DNA from: CAZUNO01 sp964621445 [NCBI: Candidatus Hadarchaeota archaeon]
Lineage (GTDB): Archaea > CAYQAE01 > CAYVLA01
DNA length: 43,058 nt
Assembly: GCA_964621445.1 (NCBI GenBank)
Contig: CAZUNO010000025.1
Span: 1 to 43,058, forward strand
Reading direction: 5' to 3'
Every line of letters begins with the position of its first letter. Positions within the stretch are counted from its first letter, which is position 1. The notes under the pieces were generated by a model, which was given only the letters and a program-made list of their open reading frames with translations, made no database searches and was not told the origin of the DNA. A program made the position numbers and the translations under genes. This document shows positions 8,610 to 17,476 of the stretch, one piece after another.

Positions 8610-9485
8610 CTAGACGTGGGTTGAAAGGAAACGGTTAACCTTTCCAAACACGCGGCAAACCTCATCATTGTCCAGTCCCTGGCCATCGAACCCGTGCCCG
8701 GCTTCGGGCAGAAGCAGGAGATCATGGTCTACACCATGATGCTCCAACTCCCTCGACATGTCAGCGGATTGGGAGTAGGGCACGTCGGTGTCCTTTTTGC
8801 CGTGTATTAGCATCGTGGGAGGAAAATCAGGGGTTACGTTTCTGATCGGGCAGAATGGTAAAAATACCTCCGGATTTTTGGCAGGATCAAACCCGGTGAC
8901 CAACTCGGGCCACAGACCCTTCTGCCTAAGGTAGAGGTAGAAATCCCATCTTCCCGGGTCATCGGTATGGGATATAATCTCCTTTCCAACCGCTGAATAT
9001 GCCCTCTCGCGTGAAACCGCGGGGAGATTGCAGTAGTATGGATCTGGGTCTTTATACCAGGGAGCGGTGATGTCCCCATATCCATAGAATGAGACTATGG
9101 CTCTCGGAGGAGGACCCAAGCGGAACCCACCCATTAGCGCCAGGTACCCCCCGGCAGAATGTCCAATAATGGCCAGGCGGTCATCATCAATATCCATGGC
9201 TCGAGAGGCGCCCAGAATCCATTCATAGGCATCGGTGATATCATGGATTATGGAGGGTAGTTTTGTCTCCGGGGCAAGTCTGTAGTCGATGGAAATCAGG
9301 TTGTACCCCTGCTCAAGGTAGAAATCCAGCTGATCGGGCTTGATGTTCCCCCGGTTCCCTCCTATCAGGGCGCCACCGTGAATCCAGACTAATCCTGGTC
9401 TGGAGTCCCCGGGTATGTAGTAGAGATCGGCCTGGATGGCGCATGAACCCGCAACCTTGTAGGTATGGGTTATCTTCCGGGGCAT
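8610..9485 (-). CDS. Alpha/beta hydrolase (esterase/lipase-like)
   Basis: A 291-residue esterase of the HSL/carboxylesterase type. The oxyanion motif HGG lies at about 36-38, the nucleophile elbow GHSAGG has Ser at about 110, an acidic residue sits in KKDTDVP at about 232-234, and the catalytic His in GHGF is at about 264. The ATG at 9485 is chosen because it follows the upstream glycosidase-like stop by 16 bases; the frame remains open further but overlaps that gene. It probably shares a transcript with that propeller protein. A matching task would be removing acyl or acetyl groups from glycans, but the substrate is not visible. Confidence 0.85.
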   Translation of the reverse strand: MPRKITHTYKVAGSCAIQADLYYIPGDSRPGLVWIHGGALIGGNRGNIKPDQLDFYLEQGYNLISIDYRLAPETKLPSIIHDITDAYEWILGASRAMDIDDDRLAIIGHSAGGYLALMGGFRLGPPPRAIVSFYGYGDITAPWYKDPDPYYCNLPAVSRERAYSAVGKEIISHTDDPGRWDFYLYLRQKGLWPELVTGFDPAKNPEVFLPFCPIRNVTPDFPPTMLIHGKKDTDVPYSQSADMSRELEHHGVDHDLLLLPEAGHGFDGQGLDNDEVCRVFGKVNRFLSTHV

Positions 9486-9501
9486 ATTCCGACCCGCCCA
9501 T

Positions 9502-10968
9502 TCAGCACCCGGAGGACGCAACGAAGGAGAATAGGTCGCAATTCCTGAATTTGAATTCCAGGCGGACAACCTCCCCCTCCAGCTCCCGCATCCGTCCCGA
9601 TTCCCACTCTACTTTATGGCGAACATCATCACCCTCGAAGGTTTGGCATTGATCGTAGGAGAAATGGGTGACCGTGTTTCGCCGTTGATCGGTGACCCTT
9701 ACCTCCAGGAAACCCTCATCGGTTCTCGCATTAACCTCCAGGTCTCCCTCCGGCCAGATGATCGGCTTGGTGAGCAGATAGCTCACGTGTTCGCGCGCGC
9801 TAACCGAAACGAAGCCCTCCTTTCTAAACCTGAGAACCCCTATGGAACCCTGCCTCTCGGTCTCGTCATGGTATCCATCGTAGCCGGTATAATATAGCCA
9901 CCATTCATCCCCCTTTTCAAGGATTCTGTCTCCAGTAGCTACCATGCCCGAATCCCACTCCTCTCCATCATCTATGGATATTAGCTTTGTCCTCCCCGGC
10001 AAACGCGACCATTCTAGGCCATCCCGGCTGTACACCAGCTCAACCTCCATCTTCTGTGGATTCTCCCCCAAATGGTGTAGAAAGCCCCAGTAGATATTGC
10101 CGTAAATGAACGTGGGCATGCTGTAGAACCTTTGGCTATCTCCCTGGTCGGGGATCAATACCGAGGAAGGCATGCCTATCCACCTGGACCAAAGATCCCG
10201 GCTGGATACCCGGCAGATCATACGCGTATTTCCGAAATACTCCTCCGGCTGCTTTCCGCCGAAAATCAGGCGGTTTCTCAGGAAGGAAACGAACTCCCCG
10301 CTATCCCGGTCATGTACGATGGTGTGATAGCAGTCTATGCGATTCGATATTACCTCATGTACCTTTTGCGTCCAGTTAATCCCATCCTCGGATGTGGCCA
10401 GGTAGTGGGAATGATCGCAGTAGTACATCAAGAATCTGTGTTCCCTTAGAAATCGGGGAGGAAGGGTTCCGATATTCCTAAGTCTACCCTCTACATCTTC
10501 ATCAAGGGTGTGCACATGGGCGATCTTGGCCTCCCTCTCGCCCTCCATGATTATATTGGTATGCTCTCGATTCCCCCATGATATTAGATCTAGGTCCGGT
10601 TTACGCCATTCCAGGCCATTCCTTGATTCTGCATAGCACAAAAAGTATGACCCGGGAGGATAGCCCTCCAATCCCCTTCTTTCCCTCTGGTAAACGGTGT
10701 AGTACATTCTCAGCATATCATCCCTGGAATCGTAAATCACGGCCGGGTGGCTTATTCCGAACTCCTCCTCCCAGGGTTTATCGGGCACGATAACCGGACT
10801 GTCTGGACGTTCAGCACGGTGGAAGACGTGGGGGACGGTGGAGGAAAATTTCCTTTCATCAAACCTGTTCTCCACCAGGTAGTCGTCAACCATTATCTGG
10901 GGTTCGTCCAGCCTGATCTCCCTCAATGCCGAGGGGTCCAATTCTCCTTGATCGTCGGGACAGGGCAT
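9502..10968 (-). CDS. GH43/GH32-like five-bladed propeller protein
   Basis: A protein of about 488 residues in the glycosidase-type beta-propeller superfamily that includes GH32, GH43 and GH68. It begins with the MVDDYLVEN-type entry strand, continues through repeated blades with S-x-DG-x-x-W turns (TSEDGINW, YSRDGLEW), and ends in a small beta-rich C-terminal domain after about residue 400. Catalytic Asp/Glu residues cannot be fixed by eye. ATG 10968 has a GGGGTG Shine-Dalgarno sequence; an in-frame ATG at 11007 is an alternative, and the further upstream frame overlaps the topoisomerase gene. No secretion signal is apparent. It is followed by the esterase, suggesting a small glycan-processing unit. 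Confidence 0.7.
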   Translation of the reverse strand: MPCPDDQGELDPSALREIRLDEPQIMVDDYLVENRFDERKFSSTVPHVFHRAERPDSPVIVPDKPWEEEFGISHPAVIYDSRDDMLRMYYTVYQRERRGLEGYPPGSYFLCYAESRNGLEWRKPDLDLISWGNREHTNIIMEGEREAKIAHVHTLDEDVEGRLRNIGTLPPRFLREHRFLMYYCDHSHYLATSEDGINWTQKVHEVISNRIDCYHTIVHDRDSGEFVSFLRNRLIFGGKQPEEYFGNTRMICRVSSRDLWSRWIGMPSSVLIPDQGDSQRFYSMPTFIYGNIYWGFLHHLGENPQKMEVELVYSRDGLEWSRLPGRTKLISIDDGEEWDSGMVATGDRILEKGDEWWLYYTGYDGYHDETERQGSIGVLRFRKEGFVSVSAREHVSYLLTKPIIWPEGDLEVNARTDEGFLEVRVTDQRRNTVTHFSYDQCQTFEGDDVRHKVEWESGRMRELEGEVVRLEFKFRNCDLFSFVASSGC

Positions 10969-11069
10969 GGTGACACCCCTACCGGGGGACTCAAATATCA
11001 ATCCCATTAGGGATGACGAACCGCAAGGTCTTCCGTTGATATCGCGAGCAGGGGTGAAACCAAGGGCGC

Positions 11070-12158
11070 TTAAGGCAGGAAATCCCGGTTCTCTATCTTT
11101 GTGGGCAAATAATCGTCGGCCACGAAGGACAGCGACTTGTAAGCAAGGGCCTGCTGCTCTATCCTGACCTTCTTCTTCAACATGACCTTCAGTTCTCGCT
11201 GCCACTCCTCGCTGTTGAACCATGGATAGGACAACTCTTCCTTAATACGCTTCTCGTCCTGGGGTTTAAGCTTCTCGGTGACCTTTTCCAGGCCATACTC
11301 GTCCACATCGCTCATGGTCATTCCGATGAATTTACACTCAGGGGTGGCCAGTCTCTCGGAGAGATAGGCAAGGTTAATGGACCCGCACTTGATGACGTTG
11401 TAGATGTAATAGCCATAGGGGTCGCCATCGGTGAAGACGTAGGTAGGCAGGTCGAATTCCTTGTGCAGACGGTGCACCAGCCTCCTGGCCCCCCTGCTGG
11501 GTTGGCCACCGCAGGATATAAGGACAGCATTGTTCTTCTTGTCGAATTTCTCCTCCTTGAGCCGGTCACACATGGCGTTGGTCTCGATCACCAGGGCGAA
11601 ATCGGCATTCACGTCCTCAATATCAATTCTCTCAATATTGCTGGGAATGGCATAACCGCCACTGCCCATCTTCGAGCAGTCTATGATGTCCCCGGCATCT
11701 TGTATCCTTATGTATCCATGCATGTAACCGCTTTTATCTGCGTTTAGATGGAGTTGCTCACGCAGGACATCCATCATCCTTTCCAGATCCTCCACGCAGG
11801 AATCGGACTCATTCTGGTCCTCGAAGGTATTCTCCTCCTTCTTACCAGGTAGGGTGTGCTTCAACTGATAGTATAATTCCCTGATGCTTGCGGTCTTGGT
11901 CTCGCGGAGCAGGTCCTTGCACCTCGCGGCTATCATCAGCGTTTGCATGAACTTCCTGGAGTGTGATAGATTCAGGAAGGAACGGGTGCTTAACTTGCCC
12001 CCCTGTTTCAATAGACTACTCTCCTCCTCGTAAAACACGTTACTAAGGCCTTTTGATGGATAGCTGAATGTCGGGGATTGCAGCGAATTTACCTTTTCAT
12101 AGACCTCCCCGCCAAACTCCGTAAGCTTCCGAGCAACATCCTCACTTGTCTCAGCCAC
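11070..12158 (-). CDS. DNA topoisomerase VI subunit A
   Basis: A 362-residue type IIB topoisomerase A subunit, homologous to Spo11. It shows the catalytic winged-helix tyrosine in SIRELYYQL (Tyr 96 or 97) and a Toprim domain with the metal-binding Glu in VIETNA (about 192) and DGDPYG (about 244-248). With subunit B it relaxes and decatenates DNA in an ATP-dependent manner. The frame starts at an ATG at 12188, but AAGGTGATAGA directly precedes GTG 12158 and a TTTAAATAT box lies about 30 bases upstream, so the GTG is the likely start. Subunit B, which often sits next to A in archaea, is not in the window. Confidence 0.93.
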   Translation of the reverse strand: MAETSEDVARKLTEFGGEVYEKVNSLQSPTFSYPSKGLSNVFYEEESSLLKQGGKLSTRSFLNLSHSRKFMQTLMIAARCKDLLRETKTASIRELYYQLKHTLPGKKEENTFEDQNESDSCVEDLERMMDVLREQLHLNADKSGYMHGYIRIQDAGDIIDCSKMGSGGYAIPSNIERIDIEDVNADFALVIETNAMCDRLKEEKFDKKNNAVLISCGGQPSRGARRLVHRLHKEFDLPTYVFTDGDPYGYYIYNVIKCGSINLAYLSERLATPECKFIGMTMSDVDEYGLEKVTEKLKPQDEKRIKEELSYPWFNSEEWQRELKVMLKKKVRIEQQALAYKSLSFVADDYLPTKIENRDFLP

Positions 12159-12184
12159 TCTATCACCTTGATTATGAATATGAA

Positions 12185-12196
12185 TCATATTTAAAC
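12185..12196. promoter_or_regulatory. TATA-like element between top6A and rpl15e
   Basis: The A/T block atatttaaac lies about 30 bases upstream of the GTG start of topoisomerase VI A on the minus strand, which is the right distance for that promoter. It may also serve the superoperon on the plus strand, where a start near 12220 would leave a 45-base leader with the Shine-Dalgarno sequence GGAGGGG at 12253. Confidence 0.45.
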
Positions 12197-12264
12197 GCGG
12201 ATCTCTTTAATGCTATCTTGCCCCGGGATGTGGGTCATTGACCTGAACGATAGGAGGGGCTAAT

Positions 12265-12816
12265 TTGAATATGTATAAAGCTATGGAGAAGGCCTGGAAA
12301 CGGCCCGAGGAATCCTACGTTAAGGAACTGATGAGGGAGAGACTAGTTAGGTGGCGTAGGCAGCCGGTCATTACCAGGATTGATAAACCAACCAGATTGG
12401 ATCGAGCACGAAAATTGGGATATAAGGCTAAACAAGGTTTCGTAATGGCTAGAGTAAGGGTCAGAAGGGGTGGAAGACGAAAGGCCAGACCACGAAAGGG
12501 TCGAAAACCTCGAAGGATGCTGGTTCACCACCTCCCCCCAAAGAAGTCCCTGCAGAGGATCGGAGAGGAGAGAACGAACCGCAAATTCCCAAACCTTGAG
12601 GTCCTTAACTCCTACCATGTCGCCAGCGATGGGAAGCACAAGTACTTCGAGGCAATTCTCGTGGATCCCCACCACCCCGCCATTCGCTCCGACAAGGACA
12701 TAAACTGGATATGCAACGAGAGCCAGAGAAGGAGGGTATACCGCGGCCTTACTTCGGCCGCCAAGAAAGGGCGAGGCCTGAGAAACAAGGGCAAGGGTTC
12801 AGAAAAGGCCAGGTAA
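12265..12816 (+). CDS. Ribosomal protein eL15
   Basis: A very basic 183-residue large-subunit protein. Its N-terminus ([14 protein letters not shown]), the arginine/lysine-rich core and the block [17 protein letters not shown] followed by VDPHHPAI are hallmarks of eL15. It binds 23S rRNA and is found only in archaea and eukaryotes. The TTG at 12265 lies 5 bases after GGAGGGG; the ATG at 12271 is an alternative that removes two residues. It opens the long RNA-processing string that runs to 19055. Confidence 0.95.
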   Translation: MNMYKAMEKAWKRPEESYVKELMRERLVRWRRQPVITRIDKPTRLDRARKLGYKAKQGFVMARVRVRRGGRRKARPRKGRKPRRMLVHHLPPKKSLQRIGEERTNRKFPNLEVLNSYHVASDGKHKYFEAILVDPHHPAIRSDKDINWICNESQRRRVYRGLTSAAKKGRGLRNKGKGSEKAR

Positions 12817-12842
12817 AGGACCATATTTGTGGTTGGGAGCAC

Positions 12843-13445
12843 ATGGAAAGGGCGTTTCTAGATCTACTTACCTTTCCCCGCAGGAGGGGAGGAAGGGACA
12901 CGCCCTCTAGGCTAGCACTGATAGCAGGTGAACTGAACTATTCTACCGTAGGGGTTTATGGATCCCTGGAGGTGGAGAAATCCCGAGGCCTCGACCAGCT
13001 GGAAAACATCTCAGTGATATCGATTACCGAGATTGGTAAGGGAGGGGAATCGGAATTGACCTTCGCCTCCGGGAAAAGGGCAAGGAGAGCAGCCTCCACC
13101 GGCAACATCGATTTCATCATCCCCGATAGAAGGGACGAGGTGGCGCTACGATTCGCGGTTGAAAACGAGGTGACAATTGCCTATCCCTACTCTGAGATCC
13201 TGTCCACGAGAGGGATAAAACGCTCCTCCATTATCCAGGATTGGTGCACCATGCATCAGGCCCTTACGCGCAGGGAGGGGACCGAGATAATGGTTTCCGG
13301 CGCCCGCAATAGCTACCTCCTCAGGGATCCCCGAGATATCGCATCCCTAATTCACACCATATTCGATGTTGATCTGAAGGAGGCCCTATCATGGATTTCC
13401 ACCAGGCCTGACCATATCCTGAAAAGGGCTAGGGAGGTGGAATAG
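12843..13445 (+). CDS. RNase P protein component 3 (Rpp30)
   Basis: A 200-residue TIM-barrel-like protein at the position Rpp30 normally takes after eL15. Recognisable parts are an N-terminal FLDLL strand, NIDFIIPDRRDE, VTIAYPYSEIL, and a C-terminal part with GARNSYLLRDPRDIASL. With Pop5 it forms the catalytic protein heterodimer of archaeal RNase P, which trims tRNA 5' ends. The chosen ATG follows a GGGAG sequence; the longer frame overlaps the eL15 gene. Pop5 starts 5 bases downstream. Confidence 0.88.
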   Translation: MERAFLDLLTFPRRRGGRDTPSRLALIAGELNYSTVGVYGSLEVEKSRGLDQLENISVISITEIGKGGESELTFASGKRARRAASTGNIDFIIPDRRDEVALRFAVENEVTIAYPYSEILSTRGIKRSSIIQDWCTMHQALTRREGTEIMVSGARNSYLLRDPRDIASLIHTIFDVDLKEALSWISTRPDHILKRAREVE

Positions 13446-13450
13446 TCAGA

Positions 13451-14011
13451 TTGCGAGCCAAGAGACGGTATATCGCCTTCCAGATAATTGGAGAAAAGCA
13501 GTTCAAACGCGAGGAGGTCATCCGTCACCTGGTGAGATCCCATCTTAACTTCGTGGGGGAGAAGGCATACTCCATAGCCTCACCGTGGCTCATCTCCTTC
13601 GAGGAGGAGACCCAGAAGGGACTGGTCAGGACAAAACTCGATGGCCTGAACCAGTTTAGATCCTCAATGGCCCTCATAACCAGCATCGAGGGACACGATG
13701 CGATATTCAGGACCCTTGGGGTTTGTGGAACCATCAGGGGCTGTGAGGATAGATTTATTAAAAAAATGAAGATAAGTGCTATTGAGAGAGTGGAAAAGAG
13801 GAATAAAGAGGAAGATCCGGGAAGATTGAAGAGGATAGCCAGGATTAAGGCGATGGTCCCGGGGTCCAAGATTAAGATTTCTCACAAGGAATTCACGCTT
13901 AGGCAGGCTTTCCAGGATGGAAGAATCGACCTGACGAGTGACGAAGGATCCTTTGGGTTTACCGTTTTGGATCTTCTTGGGTCAAACCTCGGAAACGAGG
14001 GAAGGAATTGA
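13451..14011 (+). CDS. RNase P protein component 2 (Pop5) with C-terminal extension
   Basis: A 186-residue protein; the first 115 or so residues match the Pop5/Rpp14 fold (RRYIAFQIIGE, LVRSHLNFVGE, GLVRTKLDGLNQFRSSMALI). The usual length is 120-150 residues. After about residue 120 there is a charged extension (roughly ERVEKRNKEED to the end) that ends in a hydrophobic strand and is not part of the core fold. It starts at TTG 13451 with a GGAGGTG sequence upstream. Its heterodimer with Rpp30 supports RNase P catalysis. The extension could be lineage-specific. It occurs just before the point where other euryarchaea have the proteasome alpha gene. Confidence 0.85.
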   Translation: MRAKRRYIAFQIIGEKQFKREEVIRHLVRSHLNFVGEKAYSIASPWLISFEEETQKGLVRTKLDGLNQFRSSMALITSIEGHDAIFRTLGVCGTIRGCEDRFIKKMKISAIERVEKRNKEEDPGRLKRIARIKAMVPGSKIKISHKEFTLRQAFQDGRIDLTSDEGSFGFTVLDLLGSNLGNEGRN

Positions 14012-14159
14012 TTTCAACGCCCTCTAGAGGGGGACGAAGGACCGATGCAAGGTTTTTGGAGAAAGGTCGCCTTAAAATGGGGTATAATCCCTTATCCTCC
14101 ACCAGTCCCACTACTTTTTTCCGTCTCAAATGTAAAAGCCCAGACTCGAGGGATAAGAC
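14012..14159. other. Intergenic gap in the exosome superoperon
   Basis: 148 bases without a gene, at the place where psmA usually sits between Pop5 and SBDS. It holds a perfect 12-bp palindrome CCCTCTAGAGGG (14020-14031) and a GGGGTATAATCCC stretch near 14079-14091 that could act as an internal promoter. No remnant of a proteasome alpha frame is visible. Confidence 0.5.
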
Positions 14160-14861
14160 ATGGTAACCCTGGATGATGCAGTGATAGCTAGATATTCATC
14201 CCACGGATCCGACTTCGAGATACTGGTTGATCCCCAATTGGCCACGAAGATCAGGCAGGGTGAGCTAGTTGACCTGGATGATCTTCTGGCGGTTAGAAAC
14301 GTGTTCAAGGATTCAAGCGCAGGGGACAAGGCGTCGGAGGAGAGAATCGAGGAGATATTCGGTACTTCGGACCTCAAACCCGTTGTATACAGGATAATCC
14401 GGAAGGGCGAAATCCAGTTAACCACTGCTCAGAGAAGAGAGATGGTTGAGAACAAGCGCAAAGCGGTAATCAACTTCATCGCTCGAAATGCAGTTGATCC
14501 CAGGACCGGTCGTCCCCATCCTCCTGGCAGGATAGAGAACGCAATGGAAGAGGCCAGGTGCAAGATAGACCCATTCGAAAAGGTAAGGGGCCAGGTCAAA
14601 AGAGTTGTTAAGGACCTGAGACCGCTGCTACCTCTTAGATTCGAAGTCAGGACCATAGCGGTGAAGATACCGCCCGAATACACCGGCAAGGCATATGGAG
14701 AAGTCAAGTCATATGGCGAGCTCAAGAAAGAGGAATGGCAAAAGGACGGATCTTGGGTAGGTCTAATCGAGATTCCCGTGGGGATAGAGCAGGAGTTCTA
14801 TTCAGCTCTGGGCAGGGCAACCTCCGGCGAAGTAGAAACCAAGATAGTGGAGCGAAAATAG
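14160..14861 (+). CDS. SBDS/Sdo1 ribosome maturation protein
   Basis: A 233-residue SBDS orthologue with the standard start ([14 protein letters not shown]), the N-terminal FYSH domain (VVDP-like [11 protein letters not shown]), the helical middle domain with [13 protein letters not shown], and a C-terminal ferredoxin-like domain. The protein helps remove eIF6 from the large subunit. The usual length is about 230-240. The ATG follows a GAGGGAT Shine-Dalgarno sequence. Rrp4 begins 13 bases downstream. Confidence 0.95.
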   Translation: MVTLDDAVIARYSSHGSDFEILVDPQLATKIRQGELVDLDDLLAVRNVFKDSSAGDKASEERIEEIFGTSDLKPVVYRIIRKGEIQLTTAQRREMVENKRKAVINFIARNAVDPRTGRPHPPGRIENAMEEARCKIDPFEKVRGQVKRVVKDLRPLLPLRFEVRTIAVKIPPEYTGKAYGEVKSYGELKKEEWQKDGSWVGLIEIPVGIEQEFYSALGRATSGEVETKIVERK

Positions 14862-14874
14862 GCTAAGTGATGAT

Positions 14875-15555
14875 TTGACTCTAGCTGCCAATAGGAGCCT
14901 GGTTACTCCAGGAACGGAAATCGCAGAAGGAAAGATGAAACTAAAGGACGGTGTATTCCGGGAGGGAAACACCGTATACTCCAGCGTCATGGGGCTAGTC
15001 GACAAGCGTGGTAAATCGGTACGGGTAATCCCCTTAACCGGAAAATACATCCCCACCGAACGGGACCGGGTCATTGCCTGTGTAACCGAGATCCAATTCA
15101 TGGGTTGGATGACATATCTCAGAAGTCCCACGCCCGGAATTCTCAAGGTCGGAGAGGTGCCCCATGACTTCGATCCCATAAAGGGCAACCTGGATGAAAT
15201 ACTGGCCGTCGGGGACCTGATATTTACCGAGATACTCTCGGTTAACAAGTATATGCAGGTTAAACTGACCATGAAGGATTCCCGACTGAGGAAGCTGGTT
15301 GGTGGTCGGATATTGACGGTGAACCCCGCTAAGGTTCCCCGGGTAATAGGCAGAAGGGGATCCATGATCTCCATGATCAAGCGGGCCATCAGCCGAGATA
15401 TTCTGGTGGGTCAGAACGGGATCGTGTGGGCCCGATGCGATAGCACCGAGGAGGAGGAATTATTGAAGAGATTACTGGAAAAGATAGAGGCCGAAGCCCA
15501 CACCTCGGGCCTCACGAATCGTGTGAAGAAAATATTGAAGGAGGAAATGAGTTGA
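14875..15555 (+). CDS. Exosome RNA-binding subunit Rrp4
   Basis: A 226-residue exosome cap protein with an N-terminal beta-rich domain (VTPGTEIAEG), an S1 domain in the middle (around VGDLIFTEILSVNKYMQVKLTM) and a C-terminal KH domain with VPRVIGRRGSMISMI. It caps the Rrp41-Rrp42 ring and feeds RNA to it. It starts at TTG 14875 after AAGTGATGA. Its stop overlaps the Rrp41 start by 4 bases. Confidence 0.95.
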   Translation: MTLAANRSLVTPGTEIAEGKMKLKDGVFREGNTVYSSVMGLVDKRGKSVRVIPLTGKYIPTERDRVIACVTEIQFMGWMTYLRSPTPGILKVGEVPHDFDPIKGNLDEILAVGDLIFTEILSVNKYMQVKLTMKDSRLRKLVGGRILTVNPAKVPRVIGRRGSMISMIKRAISRDILVGQNGIVWARCDSTEEEELLKRLLEKIEAEAHTSGLTNRVKKILKEEMS

Positions 15556-16265
15556 GTGAACCAGAGAAGTTGATTGTGGACGGGAAGAGACTGGATGGTA
15601 GAGATCCAGGTGAAATGAGGCCCGTCAAGATGAAGGTTGGCCACTTGAAGAAGGCCGACGGATCAAGCTACGTGGAATGGGGGAATAACAAGGCCGTCGC
15701 GGCGGTGTATGGGCCAAGAGAAACCCACCCCAGGCACCTCCAGAAGTCAGACCGGGCGATAATTCAGCTCAGGTATAGTATGACTTCTTTCTCGGTCGAT
15801 GACCGAAAGCGACCCGGCCCCAACCGTAGGGCTACCGAGATAGCAAAGGTTACCAGGGAGGCCCTGGAATCCGCCATATTCCTGAATAAGTACCCACGCT
15901 CCAGCCTGGATATAGATATTGAGATACTCCAGGCCGATGCAGGAACCAGGTGCACGGGGATTAACGCCGTGTCACTGGCCCTGGCAGACGCCGGAATACC
16001 GATGAGGGATCTGGTGGTCGCGGTCGCCGCAGGGAAGGTCGATGGGCAGATATGCCTGGATCTAGGTAAGCTGGAGGATAACCATGGCGAGGCCGATCTG
16101 CCGGTGGCGGTGATGCCACGCAAGAAGCAGGTTACGCTGCTACAGATGGACGGCGACTTAACCAAGGAGGAATTCAAGCAGGCCATGGACATGATAATGG
16201 GAGCCGTCGACCAGATACATAAGACGCAGCGGGATGCCCTCATGGAGAGGTTCGAAGGAGAGTGA
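15552..16265 (+). CDS. Exosome catalytic subunit Rrp41
   Basis: A 237-residue RNase PH-family protein with KRLDGRDPGEMRPVK, PRETHPRHLQ and the block DAGTRCTGINAVSLALAD. An acidic residue at position 182 (GEADLP) matches the catalytic Asp of archaeal Rrp41. It is the active phosphorolytic subunit of the hexameric exosome ring. The start is TTG 15552, overlapping the rrp4 stop. Confidence 0.96.
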   Translation: MSEPEKLIVDGKRLDGRDPGEMRPVKMKVGHLKKADGSSYVEWGNNKAVAAVYGPRETHPRHLQKSDRAIIQLRYSMTSFSVDDRKRPGPNRRATEIAKVTREALESAIFLNKYPRSSLDIDIEILQADAGTRCTGINAVSLALADAGIPMRDLVVAVAAGKVDGQICLDLGKLEDNHGEADLPVAVMPRKKQVTLLQMDGDLTKEEFKQAMDMIMGAVDQIHKTQRDALMERFEGE

Positions 16266-16269
16266 TCAT

Positions 16270-17079
16270 TTGACTGAAGTACTTGAAGAAGTAAAGCGGG
16301 AAAGCGTACGCAACCTCATAAGTAACGGGAACAGACCCGATGGTAGAGAGTTCGACGAGTTCAGGGAGATCAATTACGAGACCGATTACATCGGCACTGC
16401 AGAGGGGTCATGTCTCCTTTATCTAGGTGATACCCAGATCATCTCCGCGGTAAAAACGGATACCGGTGAGCCCTATCCGGACTCGCCCGAGGAAGGGGCC
16501 CTGATAACCTCGGCGGAATTGGTTCCCACGGCGTCTCCTGAGGTGGAATCAGGCCCTCCCACCAGGAATGAAAAGTATATCGAGATAGCTAGGGTAATTG
16601 ACCGTTCAATCCGGCAGTCGGGCATGATCGATATGAAGGAGATGTGTATAGAGAAAGGCAAGCTAGTACGTATGCTTTTCATAGATGTGCACATTCTGGA
16701 CGACTTCGGTAATCTAATCGATGCAGGTACCCTGGCCGCGGTACTGGCACTGAAGACGGCGAAGACCAGGAACTTCAAGATCGAGGACGGGGAGACAGTT
16801 GAGCTCGAGGAAAGGACCCCATTACCTCTAGGACCCACTCCCCTGGCCTGCTCCATAGCCAAGTTTGGTGATTCACTATTGGTGGACCCCACATATGAGG
16901 AGGAGGTGGCCATGGATAGCAAGATTATCTTTGGCATTGATGAAGAAGAACATATTAGAGCCATGCAGAAGAGTGGATCCGGACCCTGGGATAACGATCA
17001 AATCCAGGAGGCTCTGGAACTCGCCTTCAAGACCATATCGGATCTTCGTGACAAATTCAGATTGGAGGAAATCGGTTGA
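16270..17079 (+). CDS. Exosome subunit Rrp42
   Basis: A 269-residue RNase PH-fold partner of Rrp41, with NRPDGREFDEFR, GDTQIISAVK, VDRSIRQSG and DPTYEEE. It lacks the catalytic Asp block and serves to bind RNA and assemble the ring. The frame opens at 16234, but TTG 16270, with GTGATC two bases upstream and 4 bases after the rrp41 stop, gives the family N-terminus. Its stop overlaps the eL43 start. Confidence 0.95.
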   Translation: MTEVLEEVKRESVRNLISNGNRPDGREFDEFREINYETDYIGTAEGSCLLYLGDTQIISAVKTDTGEPYPDSPEEGALITSAELVPTASPEVESGPPTRNEKYIEIARVIDRSIRQSGMIDMKEMCIEKGKLVRMLFIDVHILDDFGNLIDAGTLAAVLALKTAKTRNFKIEDGETVELEERTPLPLGPTPLACSIAKFGDSLLVDPTYEEEVAMDSKIIFGIDEEEHIRAMQKSGSGPWDNDQIQEALELAFKTISDLRDKFRLEEIG

Positions 17080-17318
17080 AAAAGAAGAAAAAGGTAGGAT
17101 CATCAGGACGTCTTGGCGCCAGATATGGATGGAAACTTCGTGGACAGGTTAGAGATGTAGAGAAGAAGGCCAAAGCCGAGTATGAATGCCACGAGTGCGG
17201 CAAGCGGTCCCTTAAACGCGAGGGAACCGGTATTTGGAAATGCTCGAAATGCGGGAGCGTCTTCTCGGGCGGTGCCTTCGTGCCCAAGACGGCCACCTCG
17301 GTACGTGGCGGTGATTGA
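17076..17318 (+). CDS. Ribosomal protein eL43 (L37Ae)
   Basis: An 80-residue zinc-ribbon ribosomal protein with the typical start (KKKKKVGSSGRLGARYG) and four cysteines in two pairs, CHECG and CSKCG. The TTG start overlaps the rrp42 stop as TTGA, indicating translational coupling. Length and order match other archaea. Confidence 0.95.
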   Translation: MKKKKKVGSSGRLGARYGWKLRGQVRDVEKKAKAEYECHECGKRSLKREGTGIWKCSKCGSVFSGGAFVPKTATSVRGGD

Positions 17319-17319
17319 T

Positions 17320-17472
17320 ATGGAGGACATGAAGTCCGGATACAAGTGCAGGAACTGCGGCAGGTTAGTAAGCCTCAAGGAGGGAGAACCCGTGAGATGC
17401 AACTACTGCGGGTACAGGATCCTCTATAAGGTGAGACCTACCGAGAACCCTAAGAAAGTCAAGGCAAGGTAG
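17320..17472 (+). CDS. RNA polymerase subunit P (Rpo12)
   Basis: A 50-residue protein with one zinc ribbon, YKCRNCG and VRCNYCGYRILYK, the signature of archaeal RpoP/Rpb12. ATG 17320 is one base after the eL43 stop and follows GGTGATTGAT; ATG 17329 is also possible. The longer open frame overlaps eL43 and is not coding. Confidence 0.93.
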   Translation: MEDMKSGYKCRNCGRLVSLKEGEPVRCNYCGYRILYKVRPTENPKKVKAR

Positions 17473-17476
17473 TCAA

